64,000 nt of DNA from the NCBI GenBank assembly GCA_963780545.1, contig CAWACK010000010.1, forward strand, positions 310,001 to 374,000, written 5' to 3'. The notes below the pieces were generated by a model that did no database searches, was not told where the DNA came from, and worked only from the letters and a program-made list of their open reading frames with translations. This DNA is from UBA8941 sp963780545. Its GTDB lineage: Archaea > Thermoproteota > Bathyarchaeia > TCS64. Below, piece by piece: positions 53,711 to 63,907 of the stretch; within the stretch, counting starts at the first letter, position 1, and each line of letters opens with the position of its first letter. The position numbers and the translations under genes were made by a program.

Positions 53711-54579
53711 AGCCGCTGACAGGATTCGATCTCATGCGTCCCCTCACATTGACGAGTGCCCTCGAGATGATGGCGACCCTTGAGTTAACCCAACCCATTG
53801 CAGGTGGGACGGACCTAGTCGCTGCATATAGAGACTTGGGTTGCAAACCAGTCCACCTCATCGACCTTGGGCTGATACCCGAGTTAAACGGAATCGTGGA
53901 GGAGGACGGTGACGTGCTCATAGGGCCGACGACGACCCACGCCCAGATACTGGCGTCAAAAGTAATCGAGGAGACGGCACCAGCTCTCCACGACGCGGCG
54001 AGGTGGATAGGCAGCGTTCAGATTAGGAACAGGGGCACGGTTGGTGGAAACATCTGCAACGCTTCCCCCGCGGCGGACACCGCACCGCCGCTCCTTGTCC
54101 ACGATGCTGAGGCGCAGATAAGCAGCCTGGATGATGATCGCTGGGTACCCCTACAGGACTTTTTCGCGGGACCCAAAATGACTATCCTTGAGCCAGATGA
54201 GCTCCTCACAGGTCTAAGGTTTCCATCAGTGAAGGGCGCGGGGAGCAGCTTCCAGCGCATTGGGAGGCGCAAGGGATTCACTCTAAGCGTTGTTAACGCT
54301 GCAATCTACGTCGAGAGGAGTGGGGATAAAGTCAGAGAAGCCAGGATAGCTCTCGGCAGCGTCGCTCCGACACCGATACGCGTCACCAAGGTAGAGAACG
54401 AGCTAAGGGGCAAAAAAATGAACGAGGAACTCGTGGAAGAAGCTGCCCAGGTCTGCGTGGAGGAGGCGAAGCCCATCGATGATGTCAGAGGCACCGCCGA
54501 GTACCGGAGGGACATGACTGCTGTGCTTGTGAAGCGCTCAATGCGTGAGGCTTGGCGGCGTGCTGGAGGTGAGTTATAA
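53707..54579 (+). CDS. Molybdenum hydroxylase FAD-binding subunit
   Basis: A 290-residue subunit starting at TTG 53707, inside the previous stop. FAD-site motifs are PIAGGTDLVAAY and IRNRGTVGGNICNASPAADTAPPLL, typical of CoxM/XdhB medium subunits. The C-terminal CODH FAD-binding domain includes GSVAPTPIRV. It carries electrons from the 2Fe-2S subunit to the final acceptor. The next gene starts directly after its stop. Confidence 0.94.
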   Translation: MKPLTGFDLMRPLTLTSALEMMATLELTQPIAGGTDLVAAYRDLGCKPVHLIDLGLIPELNGIVEEDGDVLIGPTTTHAQILASKVIEETAPALHDAARWIGSVQIRNRGTVGGNICNASPAADTAPPLLVHDAEAQISSLDDDRWVPLQDFFAGPKMTILEPDELLTGLRFPSVKGAGSSFQRIGRRKGFTLSVVNAAIYVERSGDKVREARIALGSVAPTPIRVTKVENELRGKKMNEELVEEAAQVCVEEAKPIDDVRGTAEYRRDMTAVLVKRSMREAWRRAGGEL

Positions 54580-55044
54580 ATGGTGAAATTTGAGCTCAAC
54601 GGAGTCGACGTCTCCGTCGAGGTGCCTGCTACCATGACTCTTCTCGACATGCTTCGAGTTGAGTTGGGAGTTAAAAGCGTGAAGAAGGGATGCGAGCAGG
54701 GCGAATGCGGCGCCTGCACGGTGCTAATAGACGGCTCATCGATGACATCATGCCTCATTTTAGCGCCCCAGGTGGAGGGACGCCGCGTCTGCACGATCGA
54801 GGGTCTCATTGAGAATCCCCTGATGAAGGAACTAAGGGAGGCCTTCATGGAGAACGGAGCCGTCCAGTGCGGCTTCTGTACACCAGGGATGCTGCTGAGC
54901 GCCTATGCTCTGCTCTGCGTTAACAGGCATCCAAATGAGGAGGAGGTAAAGACAGCAATCGAGGGAAACATCTGCCGATGCACAGGCTACGTCGCTATAA
55001 TCGAAGCGATCCTCGATGCAGCAGAACGAATAGCACCCGACTGA
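54580..55044 (+). CDS. Molybdenum hydroxylase 2Fe-2S subunit
   Basis: A 154-residue small subunit. The plant-type ferredoxin cluster is CEQGECGACTVLIDG followed by a lone Cys. The second cluster is CGFCTPGMLLSA and CRCTGYVAII. It completes the three-subunit set with the two genes before it. ATG 54580 follows the FAD subunit stop directly. Confidence 0.95.
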   Translation: MVKFELNGVDVSVEVPATMTLLDMLRVELGVKSVKKGCEQGECGACTVLIDGSSMTSCLILAPQVEGRRVCTIEGLIENPLMKELREAFMENGAVQCGFCTPGMLLSAYALLCVNRHPNEEEVKTAIEGNICRCTGYVAIIEAILDAAERIAPD

Positions 55045-55087
55045 GTTAAAGCTGGTTTTTTAAGCCATCATTCTCTATCATCATAGG

Positions 55088-55867
55088 ATGAGCGACCCCG
55101 AGATACTCTCAAAAGCCAGCGAATTCCTAAACAAGGGATATAGCGTGGTACTCTGCACCCTCATCGAAAAGAAGGGCTCAGGACCTCGTGAGCCGGGCGC
55201 TAAAATGCTGGTGACGCCCGATGGGAAAACGGTGGGAACGATTGGCGGGGGAGGGATGGAGAGGCTGCTCATCGACCAGGCATTGGAGGCTCTAGCGGAA
55301 GGAAAGACCCGGACCCTCCACTTCGCCCTAGGAATACAACCTAGAGATGGCATGATAACTATTGACTCTAAATGTGGAGGAGAGGTCAAGATATTCATGG
55401 ACTTAGTGAAACCAGAGCCAAGGCTCTTCATCATGGGCTCGGGCTGGATAGCTCAAGCCACAGCCCGATACGCGAAGAACTGCGGCTTCGAGGTCACAGT
55501 TATCGATGATGCTGAGTCGACGAAGCAGGAGAATTTCCCGGGTATGACCGTGGTGAGCGGTAAGTATCCGGAGTCGCTGATTGGGGTCAAGATTAGGCCC
55601 TCAGATTTCGTAGCCATCCTACACGGGGAGACCCCCTTCGAGATCCCCGCCCTCCGCCACGCTGTTGAAGCTCATCCCGCCTACATCGGGCTTCTAGGCA
55701 GTCTTAACAAGGCTAGGAGGCACAGAGAACAGCTCAAGAGGGAGGGCTTCGACGAGAAAGTGCTTGATGCTATATGTGCACCAATTGGTCTCGAGATTAA
55801 CGCCGAGACACCTGAGGAAATAGGCATCAGTATAGTCGCTGAGATTATCAAAAGGAAGCGAGGTTAG
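55088..55867 (+). CDS. xdhC: XdhC family molybdenum cofactor insertion protein
   Basis: A 259-residue protein with the XdhC N-terminal part VVLCTLIEKKGSGPREPGAKML and TIGGGGMERLL, and a Rossmann domain (FIMGSGWIAQATARYAKNCG). XdhC binds sulfurated molybdenum cofactor and delivers it to the large subunit. It lies at the end of the intact operon. Confidence 0.92.
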   Translation: MSDPEILSKASEFLNKGYSVVLCTLIEKKGSGPREPGAKMLVTPDGKTVGTIGGGGMERLLIDQALEALAEGKTRTLHFALGIQPRDGMITIDSKCGGEVKIFMDLVKPEPRLFIMGSGWIAQATARYAKNCGFEVTVIDDAESTKQENFPGMTVVSGKYPESLIGVKIRPSDFVAILHGETPFEIPALRHAVEAHPAYIGLLGSLNKARRHREQLKREGFDEKVLDAICAPIGLEINAETPEEIGISIVAEIIKRKRG

Positions 55868-55974
55868 TCATAACCGTGGCAGGCGATACCCGATTTGTTT
55901 TCTATCCTCTTCGGACACTGAGCACCTCGTCATCGAATCGAGTAAAGTAAGAGAGCAAACTCAAGGAAGTGGGG

Positions 55975-56559
55975 TTACCCTTCCTCGAATAGATTCTTGG
56001 CACACTCGAATTCGCCGGGAGTGTCGAAGTCGATTGTACTCCATTCATCTCCCTCGACGAAGGCTTGTGCGTTAGCGTGCTTGTCGACGACCTCCTTTAG
56101 CGTCCCCTTGAGACTGAGTATCTCATCGAAGAGGGTTGACCTGAAAAGGACAGGGTGACCTCTCTTTCCCTCATGGACAGGGCTAACGATGAGGGCACCG
56201 GAAAGGTCCTCCAGCATCTTAACCATCCTTGTTAGGAGCTCCGACTTGAGGCCTAGCTGGTCTCCGAGGACGAGGAAGACTGCATCGGAATTCCTAACCA
56301 AATTAAGTCCGGCCTGGAAGCTTGTGAACATCCCCTTCTCGTGTTCCGGGTTGTGGACGACCAGGACGCCATGGACGACAGCTATCGCTGCGATTGGATC
56401 TGGGTTATTGCCTGTGACGACCACGATATGGTCCACGGCTTGGGTGAGTGTGTCTAATAGCCTATCGAGAACCTTCACTCCACCCACCTCTAGGAGCAGC
56501 TTGTTAACTCCCATCCGGCTGCTCTTACCGGCTGCGAGTACGACTGCCCCTGTCCTCAA
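55975..56559 (-). CDS. mocA: MobA/MocA-like molybdenum cofactor nucleotidyltransferase
   Basis: About 194 residues from TTG 56559, which overlaps the stop of the preceding gene (TTGA). The nucleotidyltransferase motif is VVLAAGKSSRMGVNKLL, then VFLVLGDQLGLKSELLTRM and GKRGHPVLFRSTLFDE. It attaches CMP or GMP to molybdopterin, making the dinucleotide cofactor used by hydroxylases. It is last in the minus-strand cluster, facing the intact plus-strand operon. Confidence 0.85.
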   Translation of the reverse strand: MRTGAVVLAAGKSSRMGVNKLLLEVGGVKVLDRLLDTLTQAVDHIVVVTGNNPDPIAAIAVVHGVLVVHNPEHEKGMFTSFQAGLNLVRNSDAVFLVLGDQLGLKSELLTRMVKMLEDLSGALIVSPVHEGKRGHPVLFRSTLFDEILSLKGTLKEVVDKHANAQAFVEGDEWSTIDFDTPGEFECAKNLFEEG

Positions 56560-57035
56560 TTTTTTCCCTTCATCTTCGCTGCTGCTGATTGGACCGCTTT
56601 GATGATGTTGACGTAGCCCGTGCATCGGCAGATATTTCCATTCAGGTATCCCCTGATCTCATCTTCGGAAGGATTCGGATGCTCCTTGAGAAGTGCTTTT
56701 GTCGCCATTATGAAGCCAGGGGTGCAGAAACCACACTGGACTGCTCCTTCGTCTAAGTAGGCTTGTTGAATTGGGTGAAGCTCGTCACGGTTAGCGAGGT
56801 CTTCCACAGTTTCGACGGTCCTTCCATCAGCGTCGATGGCAAGAATCATGCAAGCTAGGACCGCTTCCCCGTCCATAAGGATTGTGCAAGCCCCGCATTC
56901 ACCTATTCCACAACCATATTTCGTACCAGTGAGATCCATTTCATCCCTAATTAAGTTGAGAAGCAGTTTGTTCGGCTCAACATCGAACTTCCTTGATCCC
57001 CCATTAATATTTATAATTATTTTCATGTCAATCAT
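56556..57035 (-). CDS. Molybdenum hydroxylase 2Fe-2S subunit, second cluster
   Basis: A 159-residue paralogue of the subunit at 54580: KYGCGIGECGACTILMDG, then CGFCTPGFIMATKALL and CRCTGYVNIIKAV. All eight cluster cysteines are kept, so it is potentially functional although its large subunit is not. ATG 57035 overlaps the FAD gene end. Confidence 0.92.
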   Translation of the reverse strand: MIDMKIIININGGSRKFDVEPNKLLLNLIRDEMDLTGTKYGCGIGECGACTILMDGEAVLACMILAIDADGRTVETVEDLANRDELHPIQQAYLDEGAVQCGFCTPGFIMATKALLKEHPNPSEDEIRGYLNGNICRCTGYVNIIKAVQSAAAKMKGKN

Positions 57036-57918
57036 CCTCCGATTTACTCAGTTTTGTTAATGCTTCCATCAAGTAACCAGAGGCAACTTTACGTTTGTAT
57101 AGACCACGACTGCGACCAACCTCTCTAGGCTTGATGCTCTTTGATGCTAACCTCGCAGCATCTTCAATGACTCCATCAGTTAGTTTCTTCCCCTTTAAAA
57201 AGACCTCAACGTCCTTAGTCCTCATGGGTGTAGGACCACATGTTCCCCAAGCTATACGACAGTCTTCAACAACACCATCTTTGACTTTAGCGGACAATGC
57301 AAGACTGATGGTTGCTATGTCCATGGAGGCACGGGCGACTCGGAGCCAGTAACCTTTGAAGTTCTCGGCTTTCTTGGGTATTAAAATGTCTAAGAGTATC
57401 TCATCTTTCTCTAGAACGGTTTTTCCTGGCCCAGCAAAGAACGACTCTAGAGGGATCTTCCTTTCACCAGAGGAACTCACCGTGTGGGCAACTGCATCAA
57501 GGGCTAGTAAGGCAACCGAACAATCTGAGCAAGGGGAGGCTCGGCAGATGTTTCCTCCAACCGTTGCGAGATTCCTAATTTGAACGCTGCCAATAGCTTT
57601 GGCAGCCTCATGGAGTACTGGAAACTTTTTTTGGATTAATAAACTCCTCTCGATGTCCCTTATCTTGGTTAGGGCGCCAATTTGGATCCCCTCAGGTTTT
57701 TCTTCCAAGTATTCGAGTCCGTCAATTTTTTTAAGGTTTATAATGTATTTAGGTCTAAGAGTCCCATGCTTCATTCGGACAATCAGGTCAGTCCCACCTG
57801 CGAGGACAGCAACATTCTCGCCATATTTAGCGAGGAGCTTTGTAGCTTCCGCAACCGTGACTGGGGCATAATACTCAAATTTGTTAAGAATGTGGGTGTT
57901 ATGGATGTTGATGTCCAT
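57028..57918 (-). CDS. Molybdenum hydroxylase FAD-binding subunit, second cluster
   Basis: A 296-residue FAD subunit with VLAGGTDLIVRMK and IRNLATVGGNICRASPCSDCSVALLAL. It ends with a coupled 2Fe-2S gene. It starts directly after the stop of the upstream large-subunit gene (TAAATG). It looks intact and is AT-richer than the first cluster. It may be on the way to loss, or it may serve another large subunit elsewhere. Confidence 0.92.
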   Translation of the reverse strand: MDINIHNTHILNKFEYYAPVTVAEATKLLAKYGENVAVLAGGTDLIVRMKHGTLRPKYIINLKKIDGLEYLEEKPEGIQIGALTKIRDIERSLLIQKKFPVLHEAAKAIGSVQIRNLATVGGNICRASPCSDCSVALLALDAVAHTVSSSGERKIPLESFFAGPGKTVLEKDEILLDILIPKKAENFKGYWLRVARASMDIATISLALSAKVKDGVVEDCRIAWGTCGPTPMRTKDVEVFLKGKKLTDGVIEDAARLASKSIKPREVGRSRGLYKRKVASGYLMEALTKLSKSEDD

Positions 57919-60257
57919 TTAGATCTCCCCCTTCTCGATAAGCGCTTCTAATATTCTCTCTTTTGTAAGAGGGAGTTCATAAAACCTTATTCCGATGGCA
58001 TTCTGAATAGCATTGGCTACTGCGCCTGCTACGGGGTTTAGCGCTCCCTCACCTATTCCCTTAGCGCCAAAAGGACCGGTAGGTTCATATGTTTCTACAA
58101 AGAAAACCTCAAAGTCCTCTAGGTATGGCAAATCCTTAGCGTATGGTATTTTGTAATCGGTGAGTATGCCCTTGTTGGCAAGGTCGCCTGTACTCAGGTC
58201 ATATGGTAGATCCTCCATCGTTGCCATACCCCAACCCTGGGCAAAACCTCCATGAATCTGACCTGCCGCAAGTTTTGGGTTGATGACTGTACCTATATCT
58301 GCGCCAGCGATTACTTTTACGGGTCTGACTTTTCCAGTCCACGTGTCTACCTCGACTTCTACGAAATAACCTGTAAAGTGAGGTGGACAGGCAGGCTGTC
58401 GATAACTGTCAACCGCAGCGATCGTTCCCCAATTCTTGTGACGGGCGTTATAGGCGATCTCTTTAAAGGTAACTTCCCTTCCAACGACTCCCTCAGCATA
58501 TATTACTCCTTGCCTCGATTGGGTCCACGCGGAAACTAAGCGCGTCCGCATCAGCGTCGAGCATTCTAGCCGCGAAAGTGCGTAGCTTCTCTTTCACCTG
58601 CCTCGCAACCTTGAGAGCAGCTCCTCCACCACTATAAATACCCCTTCATGCGTGTGTGCAGACGTCATAGACAGTTGTACTCGTGTCGGCGTGATAATGT
58701 TAATGTTATCTAGTGGCGACATAGTTCCTCTGCGATGATTTTTGCGTGGGCTTCTAGTGTTCCTCCGCCGTGGTCCATGAGGGCGGTTATGTAGTCGAGT
58801 GTGCCGTCCTCGTTGAGTTTAAGGATGGCCCCACTGAAGTCGACTACCGTGCCCGGGATTGGGCCACCTGCGCTACTCGTGTGGTAACCCCGGCCCATGC
58901 CTACGCCGTGCCTATATCTACCTCTCTGACTGCCCGCTTTAGGGCGATTATACCAGTCGATCTTTTCAGAACCGCGTTTTAAGATCTCTTCGACACCGCA
59001 ACTCTTAATGATGCTCTTCACAGTCGGGCCTTGTCCCCAGAAGAGGTCTCCCTCCCCGATATAGTTGTTGAGTCTGAAGTCGACAGGATCCATACCTATT
59101 CGCTCAGCAAACTCATCCATCATGTTTCCACCACCCAGCTCACTTGGGGATTTCCGTAGCCACGGAAAGCACAACTGGAATCTTATTTGTGTAAACAGCC
59201 ACACCTCTGTAGCTCTTAGCTTGAGCTTGTATAGACTAACCCACCAACCAACGACACAGCCAAGAAGAGGGTAGGCCTGGATCTGGTGTCCTCCAATATC
59301 GAGCTAGGCATCTAAGTGACCGGCTATAAGAGTTCCACCCTTCTTGACGCCCATTTTGAGCTTGAATATCATCTGTAGCTGCATGGTCGTGAATATCCTC
59401 TTCACGGGTCAGGCTGAATGTACAGGACGACGCGTCTTTAGCGCCATTGCGACCGCGATGGGGACAACTGTGTTAACCTGGATGCTGGACCCGAAGCTGC
59501 CGCCGATGTTGGACCTTCATAACGCGGATCTTACCCATTGGTAAACCGAAGATCTCGTGTAGAAGTAGCCGTGTATTGTGTAAAGTCTGAGTAGTGCTCC
59601 AAATAGTAACTCCACCGTCCGCCTCTGGCTTAACGAGCACGGCCTTCGTCTCGAGTTGAGTATGATATCGGCGATTCGTCCTATAGGTACGCTCGATGAT
59701 AACTTCCGCCTCCTTGAAGCCGGCTTCTACGTCACCCTCTTGGTTGTCAAGGGTACATGCGATGTTGCTCTCGACCCTAAGATCGTTTCCTTAAGGATGA
59801 TGCCATCGTGAAGCATTGTGCCAAGCTTCATCGACTCGAAGGAGTCGATGTCGGCTGGGAGTGGCTCATACTCGACCTTAAGCAATTCTAAGGCTGTTTG
59901 TGCCTGCTCCTCGGTCTCCGCAGCAACTACGGCGATTGGCTCACCAACGTAGACGGGTTTCCGGGCGAGAATATGCCAGTCCTTGTAGGTTGCCTCGGGG
60001 GTGCTGACTAAGCGAGGGCAGAATCTGACATCAGGGACGTCGTCTGGTGTGAGAACATAGGCTCCAACTTTCTCGGCTTCTGCCTTATCTATTTGGATGA
60101 CATTCGCGTGTGGGTGAGGACTCTTAACGATACGCGCGTGTAGCATCCCCGGCAGTGTTAGGTCGGAGGAGAACCGCTCCTGTCCCGTAACCTTCGAGAT
60201 ACCGTCCTTTCTTGGTGTGTCCCTGCCAATTACAGCGTAGACGCTTTGCCCGGACAT
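57919..60257 (-). pseudogene. Molybdenum hydroxylase large subunit, decayed
   Basis: Homology to the gene at 51380 runs the whole length but in several frames. From ATG 60257 (MSGQSVYAVIGRDTPRKDG) one frame is good to about 59780. The stretch 59750-59205 has multiple shifts (pieces such as EAEVIIERTYRTNRRYHTQLETK). 59204-58710 (MDEFAERIGMDPVDFRLN) is open, and about 58710-58552 is again broken. The last part, 58551-57919, ends with FGAKGIGEGALNPVAG. At least five indels and small losses affect it, so unlike single-frameshift neighbours this is a true pseudogene. Confidence 0.88.
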
Positions 60258-60435
60258 TGCGTATGATCCTCGGGTCTCCGTGATTAAAAGTATTGATAGA
60301 CTCATTCTGAGTTACGCCCTTGATTTATTATTTTACATTATAAATTATAATAAGTATTAATAATAATGAGTTATTTCATAGCATTAATTTAATAAAAGCT
60401 GCAAGCGTCACATCGATGAAAAGAGGTCTCGAGGC

Positions 60436-62377
60436 TTGGACGATGAATATCGTGCCAAGGATCATTACGATCATTATGATGTTGTCCAAGACAATGATAA
60501 TCATGGTGAGAAGCCCTCCTACCATAAGGTTTCTGAATGGGGTAGTATCTGGAGGCTAATTTTCTCCGGGACCGCTTTGGCGTTGGGCCTAGCACTGAGC
60601 TTTCTATTGGGGATTAGTCAGTTGTCGGATCTTGTCCTCCTCATCTCGATGCTTGTCTCAGGCTATATCATAGCGATCTCTGGTGTAAAGGCTCTTCTAA
60701 GGGGGAACGTGACTATCGACCTCCTAATAACAGTCGCTGCTGTGGGGGCGAGCCTAATAGGCCACCTCGAAGAGGGTGCCGCGGTCGTGCTTCTTTTTAA
60801 TCTAGCTGAGAGACTCGAGGACTACGCTAGCGACCGTGCCAGGCACGCCATCGAGGAGCTGATGGAGCTTAGGCCGGAGGTCGCAATCGTGAAGCGGAAT
60901 GGCTGCGGAAGTAGAGGTTCCGGTTGGGCAGGTGATGCCTGGGGAGGTCTTCATCCTTAGGTCTGGTGATCGGGTACCCTTGGATGGGGCTGTGATCGAA
61001 GGAGAGTCTAGCATCGATCAGTCTGCTATTACTGGTGAGTCTGTGCCAGTGGCGAAAGCGGTTGGCGACGATGTCTACGCTGGGACAATGAATGTTGATG
61101 GGTTTCTATCTGTACGCGTCACAAGTATGGCTGAAGAGTCGACCCTCGCGCATATTCTTCATATGGTGGAGGACGCGGAGGAGAGTAGATCACCGACAGA
61201 GGCTTTCGTGGATAGGTTCTCGAGGTGGTATACACCCGGCGTCATAGCCACGGCAATGGTTGTTGCAGTCGTGCCGCCTCTCTTCTTTGGGCAGCCTCTG
61301 ATCAACTGGATATACAAGGCATTGGTGATGCTCGTCGTCGCTTGCCCATGTGCGCTGGCTATCTCTACACCAGTTGCGATGGTTTCTGCGATAGCCAGCG
61401 CAAGTAGGAATGGTGTATTGGTGAAGGGGAGCATCCATTTAGAGAACCTGGCTAAAGCGAAGGTTGTGGCTTTCGATAAGACAGGGACATTGACGCGGGG
61501 TGAGCTTGAAGTGAGCTCTGTTAGAGGCGCGGATCCTTCTGAAGTTCTCAGATGTGCGACTGCCCTTGAGTCGAAATCGGAGCACCCGATTGGGCAAGCG
61601 ATTGTCGAGAAGGCGATGTCAGAGGGCATTGTGGATGGCGTGCTTACGAACTTTAAGAACTATCCAGGGCGTGGGGTTCAGGCGCAGCTGGATGACTCGA
61701 TGGTCTGTGTTGGTAACCCTCGGCTCCTCGCAGAGCTCGGGATACCGAACTCGAACCACATCGCTGCCGAGGACGCTGGGAAGACGGTGATTCTCGTCGC
61801 CAAAGAAGGGACGGTGATAGGTTCGTTGACTCTGGCTGATAAACTGAGGCCAGAGTCTTTAGAGGCGGTCTCAGCGCTGAAGACGCGTGGACTTAGGGTC
61901 GAGATGTTAACAGGGGACAATGAAGAGACGGCGCGGGACATTGCGGGGAGGGTCGGCGTCGACGGGTTCCATGCTGATCTGCTACCGGAGGAGAAAGTAG
62001 AGGCCATAAGGTTACTCAAAGGGCTCGGCACGGTCGTGATGGTCGGCGATGGAGTGAACGACGCACCAGCGCTTGCGACTGCCGACGTAGGGATCGCGAT
62101 GGGCGCGATGGGTAGCGATGTGGCTCTTGAGACAGCTGACATCGCCCTTATGCAGGACAGGCTCGACAGGATCCCCTACGCAGTGGATCTTAGTCGAGCG
62201 ACGATGCACCGAATAAGGGAGAACATCACACTGAGCATTGTAGTGAAGTTGGGTGTCGCATTGCTGGCATTGCCGGGTCTAGTTACACTTTGGATAGCTG
62301 TCGCAGTTGGGGACATGGGTCTGAGCCTCATTGTCATTTTGAATGCACTGCGTTTAGGTAGGGTCAGACCCAAGTAG
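60436..62377 (+). pseudogene. Heavy-metal P1B-type ATPase with His-rich N-terminus, frameshifted
   Basis: Starts at TTG 60436. The leader DHYDHYDVVQDNDNHGE is His/Asp-rich, suggesting metal binding in place of a heavy-metal-associated domain. The first frame covers the first helices to VAIVKRNG; near 60897 a base shift moves to the second frame, beginning AAEVEVPVGQVMPGEV. The pump core then has ITGESVPV, ACPCALAISTPVAM (CPC), DKTGTLTRGELEV, SEHPIG and GDGVNDAPALATADVGIAMG. About 646 residues if repaired. CPC and a His leader suit Zn/Cd or Cu export. Confidence 0.88.
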
Positions 62378-62510
62378 AGCGAGGCCCTTCACTTTCGGGT
62401 ATATTAACCTGACCTCAGCTTAGAAAAAGCGTCTTCTTGGAGGGGTTCACCAATCTTTTCGATTCGTCTTAGATACTTTTTCTAATAACTATGATCTGCG
62501 CGCACCCCCC

Positions 62511-63361
62511 TTAGAAGAGGGCAACTATTGCAACGCCAACGACGACAAGGGTGGAACCTAAGGCAATTCTAATTGTGAGTTTTTCATCCCTGAGCATAAT
62601 ATGGGTGAAGAGCAGGGCGAAGAGGGGATAGCTGTAGACAATTGTGGTTACGACAGAGACTGGACCAGTCTCCAACGCCTTCATCATAGCGAGCCAGCCG
62701 ACGCTACTGAATATGCCCGTTGCAGCGAAATAGCCGAGGCTGAGGCGGCTGATCTTGAGGTCTCGGGTCCTTCCTGTGGCAGCGAGATAGATGGCTATGA
62801 AGAGAAGTCCAGCTGCTGCGCCTACTTGGGCGCTGAGGAAGGGGTCGGGCTGGATAGTGACACCAGATTTACTGAAGATGTTGCTCAAGGAGTATGCGAG
62901 AGCTGATGCGAGGCCTATGAGAAGGCTCCTCTCGATCTTGAATCCGACTGCACCACTGATTAAGATGACCCCAACTGCTACAGTGACAGCACCGAGAATT
63001 GTGGATACGCCCGGCATCTCCGAGAGAATGACGATGGAGAGCAGTGTCGTGATTACTGGGCTACTCCCTATGAGGGCACTCGTCTTCGCTACACCAATCC
63101 TCCTCATAGCGACGAAGTTGAGAAGCCGTGCCACACCAAGAGAGAGGATGCCACCATTACGAAGAACCCCACTGCAACTATGTTGAGCTGTGGCAACCGC
63201 GTCAGCAGGATCGCGGTGAGTATGACTGCCTGAACCGCTACACTATAAAAGGCGGCAACTATTGGTTTCGAGCCTTTCATTCCCTTGGCTATGAGCACTA
63301 CTCCCAACGCGTTCGTGACGGAGGTGACCAAAGCCAGAGCCTCGAAAAGCAAAGGGATCAA
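62511..63361 (-). pseudogene. EamA/DMT-family transporter, frameshifted
   Basis: A ten-helix drug/metabolite transporter of about 283 residues. The first frame (63361-63104) holds three helices. Around 63135 one base is lost, and the rest, beginning ARLLNFVAMRRIGVAKTSALIGSSPVITTLL, follows in the next frame to 62511. EamA repeats are seen in MRRIGVAKTSALIGSSPV and MKALETGPVSVVTTIVYSYPL. The length of 3n+2 fits a one-base deletion. Substrate unknown. Confidence 0.82.
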
Positions 63362-63535
63362 CTACAAACTTGAGCTGGATCTTCTATTAAATCATCCTCC
63401 CCGGTCTTTGTTTATTGCTAACAATAATATGAGATGTTATTCTCGATGTTTCCTTATTGAGTCTTGTCTTACTCTTCAAAGAGTCGGCTTCCACCCTAAA
63501 GGGTTAAAGGCTGGTTTCCTATTCGTTTTGTCGGC

Positions 63536-63907
63536 ATGTCAGACGACGAGCTGGAGAGGCTCAAGCGGAAAAAGCTACAGGAGATGCAACGGCGAATAGC
63601 CACTCAACAGGCTAACCAAGCTGCACAGGCTGCTGCCCAGGAGAAGCCTAAGGAGCAGGACAATAAGCAGATACTCGGCCGAATCTTCGGCGACCGCGCT
63701 TGGGAGGTTTGGAGCGTAGCCTATGAGCAATTTCCACAGGTTATGCCCCAGGTTGAGGCAGCGCTTGTTGATGCGGTAAAGCAGGGGAAGATCGCTGAGA
63801 AAATTGACGGTGGAAGCCTAGCTCAATTCCTACGTCAACTCGGGCTGCCAATCAGACTCAACACCCAGATACGCTACGCGGAACATGGTGAACTTAAAAA
63901 CACTTGA
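63536..63907 (+). CDS. PDCD5/TFAR19-type DNA-binding protein
   Basis: A 123-residue protein: Gln/Lys-rich N-terminal helix (LKRKKLQEMQRRIATQQANQ), then the helical core (RIFGDRAWEVWSVAYEQFPQ, VEAALVDAVKQGKI) and IDGGSLAQFLRQLG near the end. This archaeal-eukaryotic family binds DNA and may help protein folding. It is a strong sign that the host is archaeal. Confidence 0.95.
   Translation: MSDDELERLKRKKLQEMQRRIATQQANQAAQAAAQEKPKEQDNKQILGRIFGDRAWEVWSVAYEQFPQVMPQVEAALVDAVKQGKIAEKIDGGSLAQFLRQLGLPIRLNTQIRYAEHGELKNT

Noticed and set aside
53260..54848. Antisense ORFs across the molybdenum hydroxylase genes
   Set aside because: They mirror conserved coding sequence on the plus strand and have no independent support.
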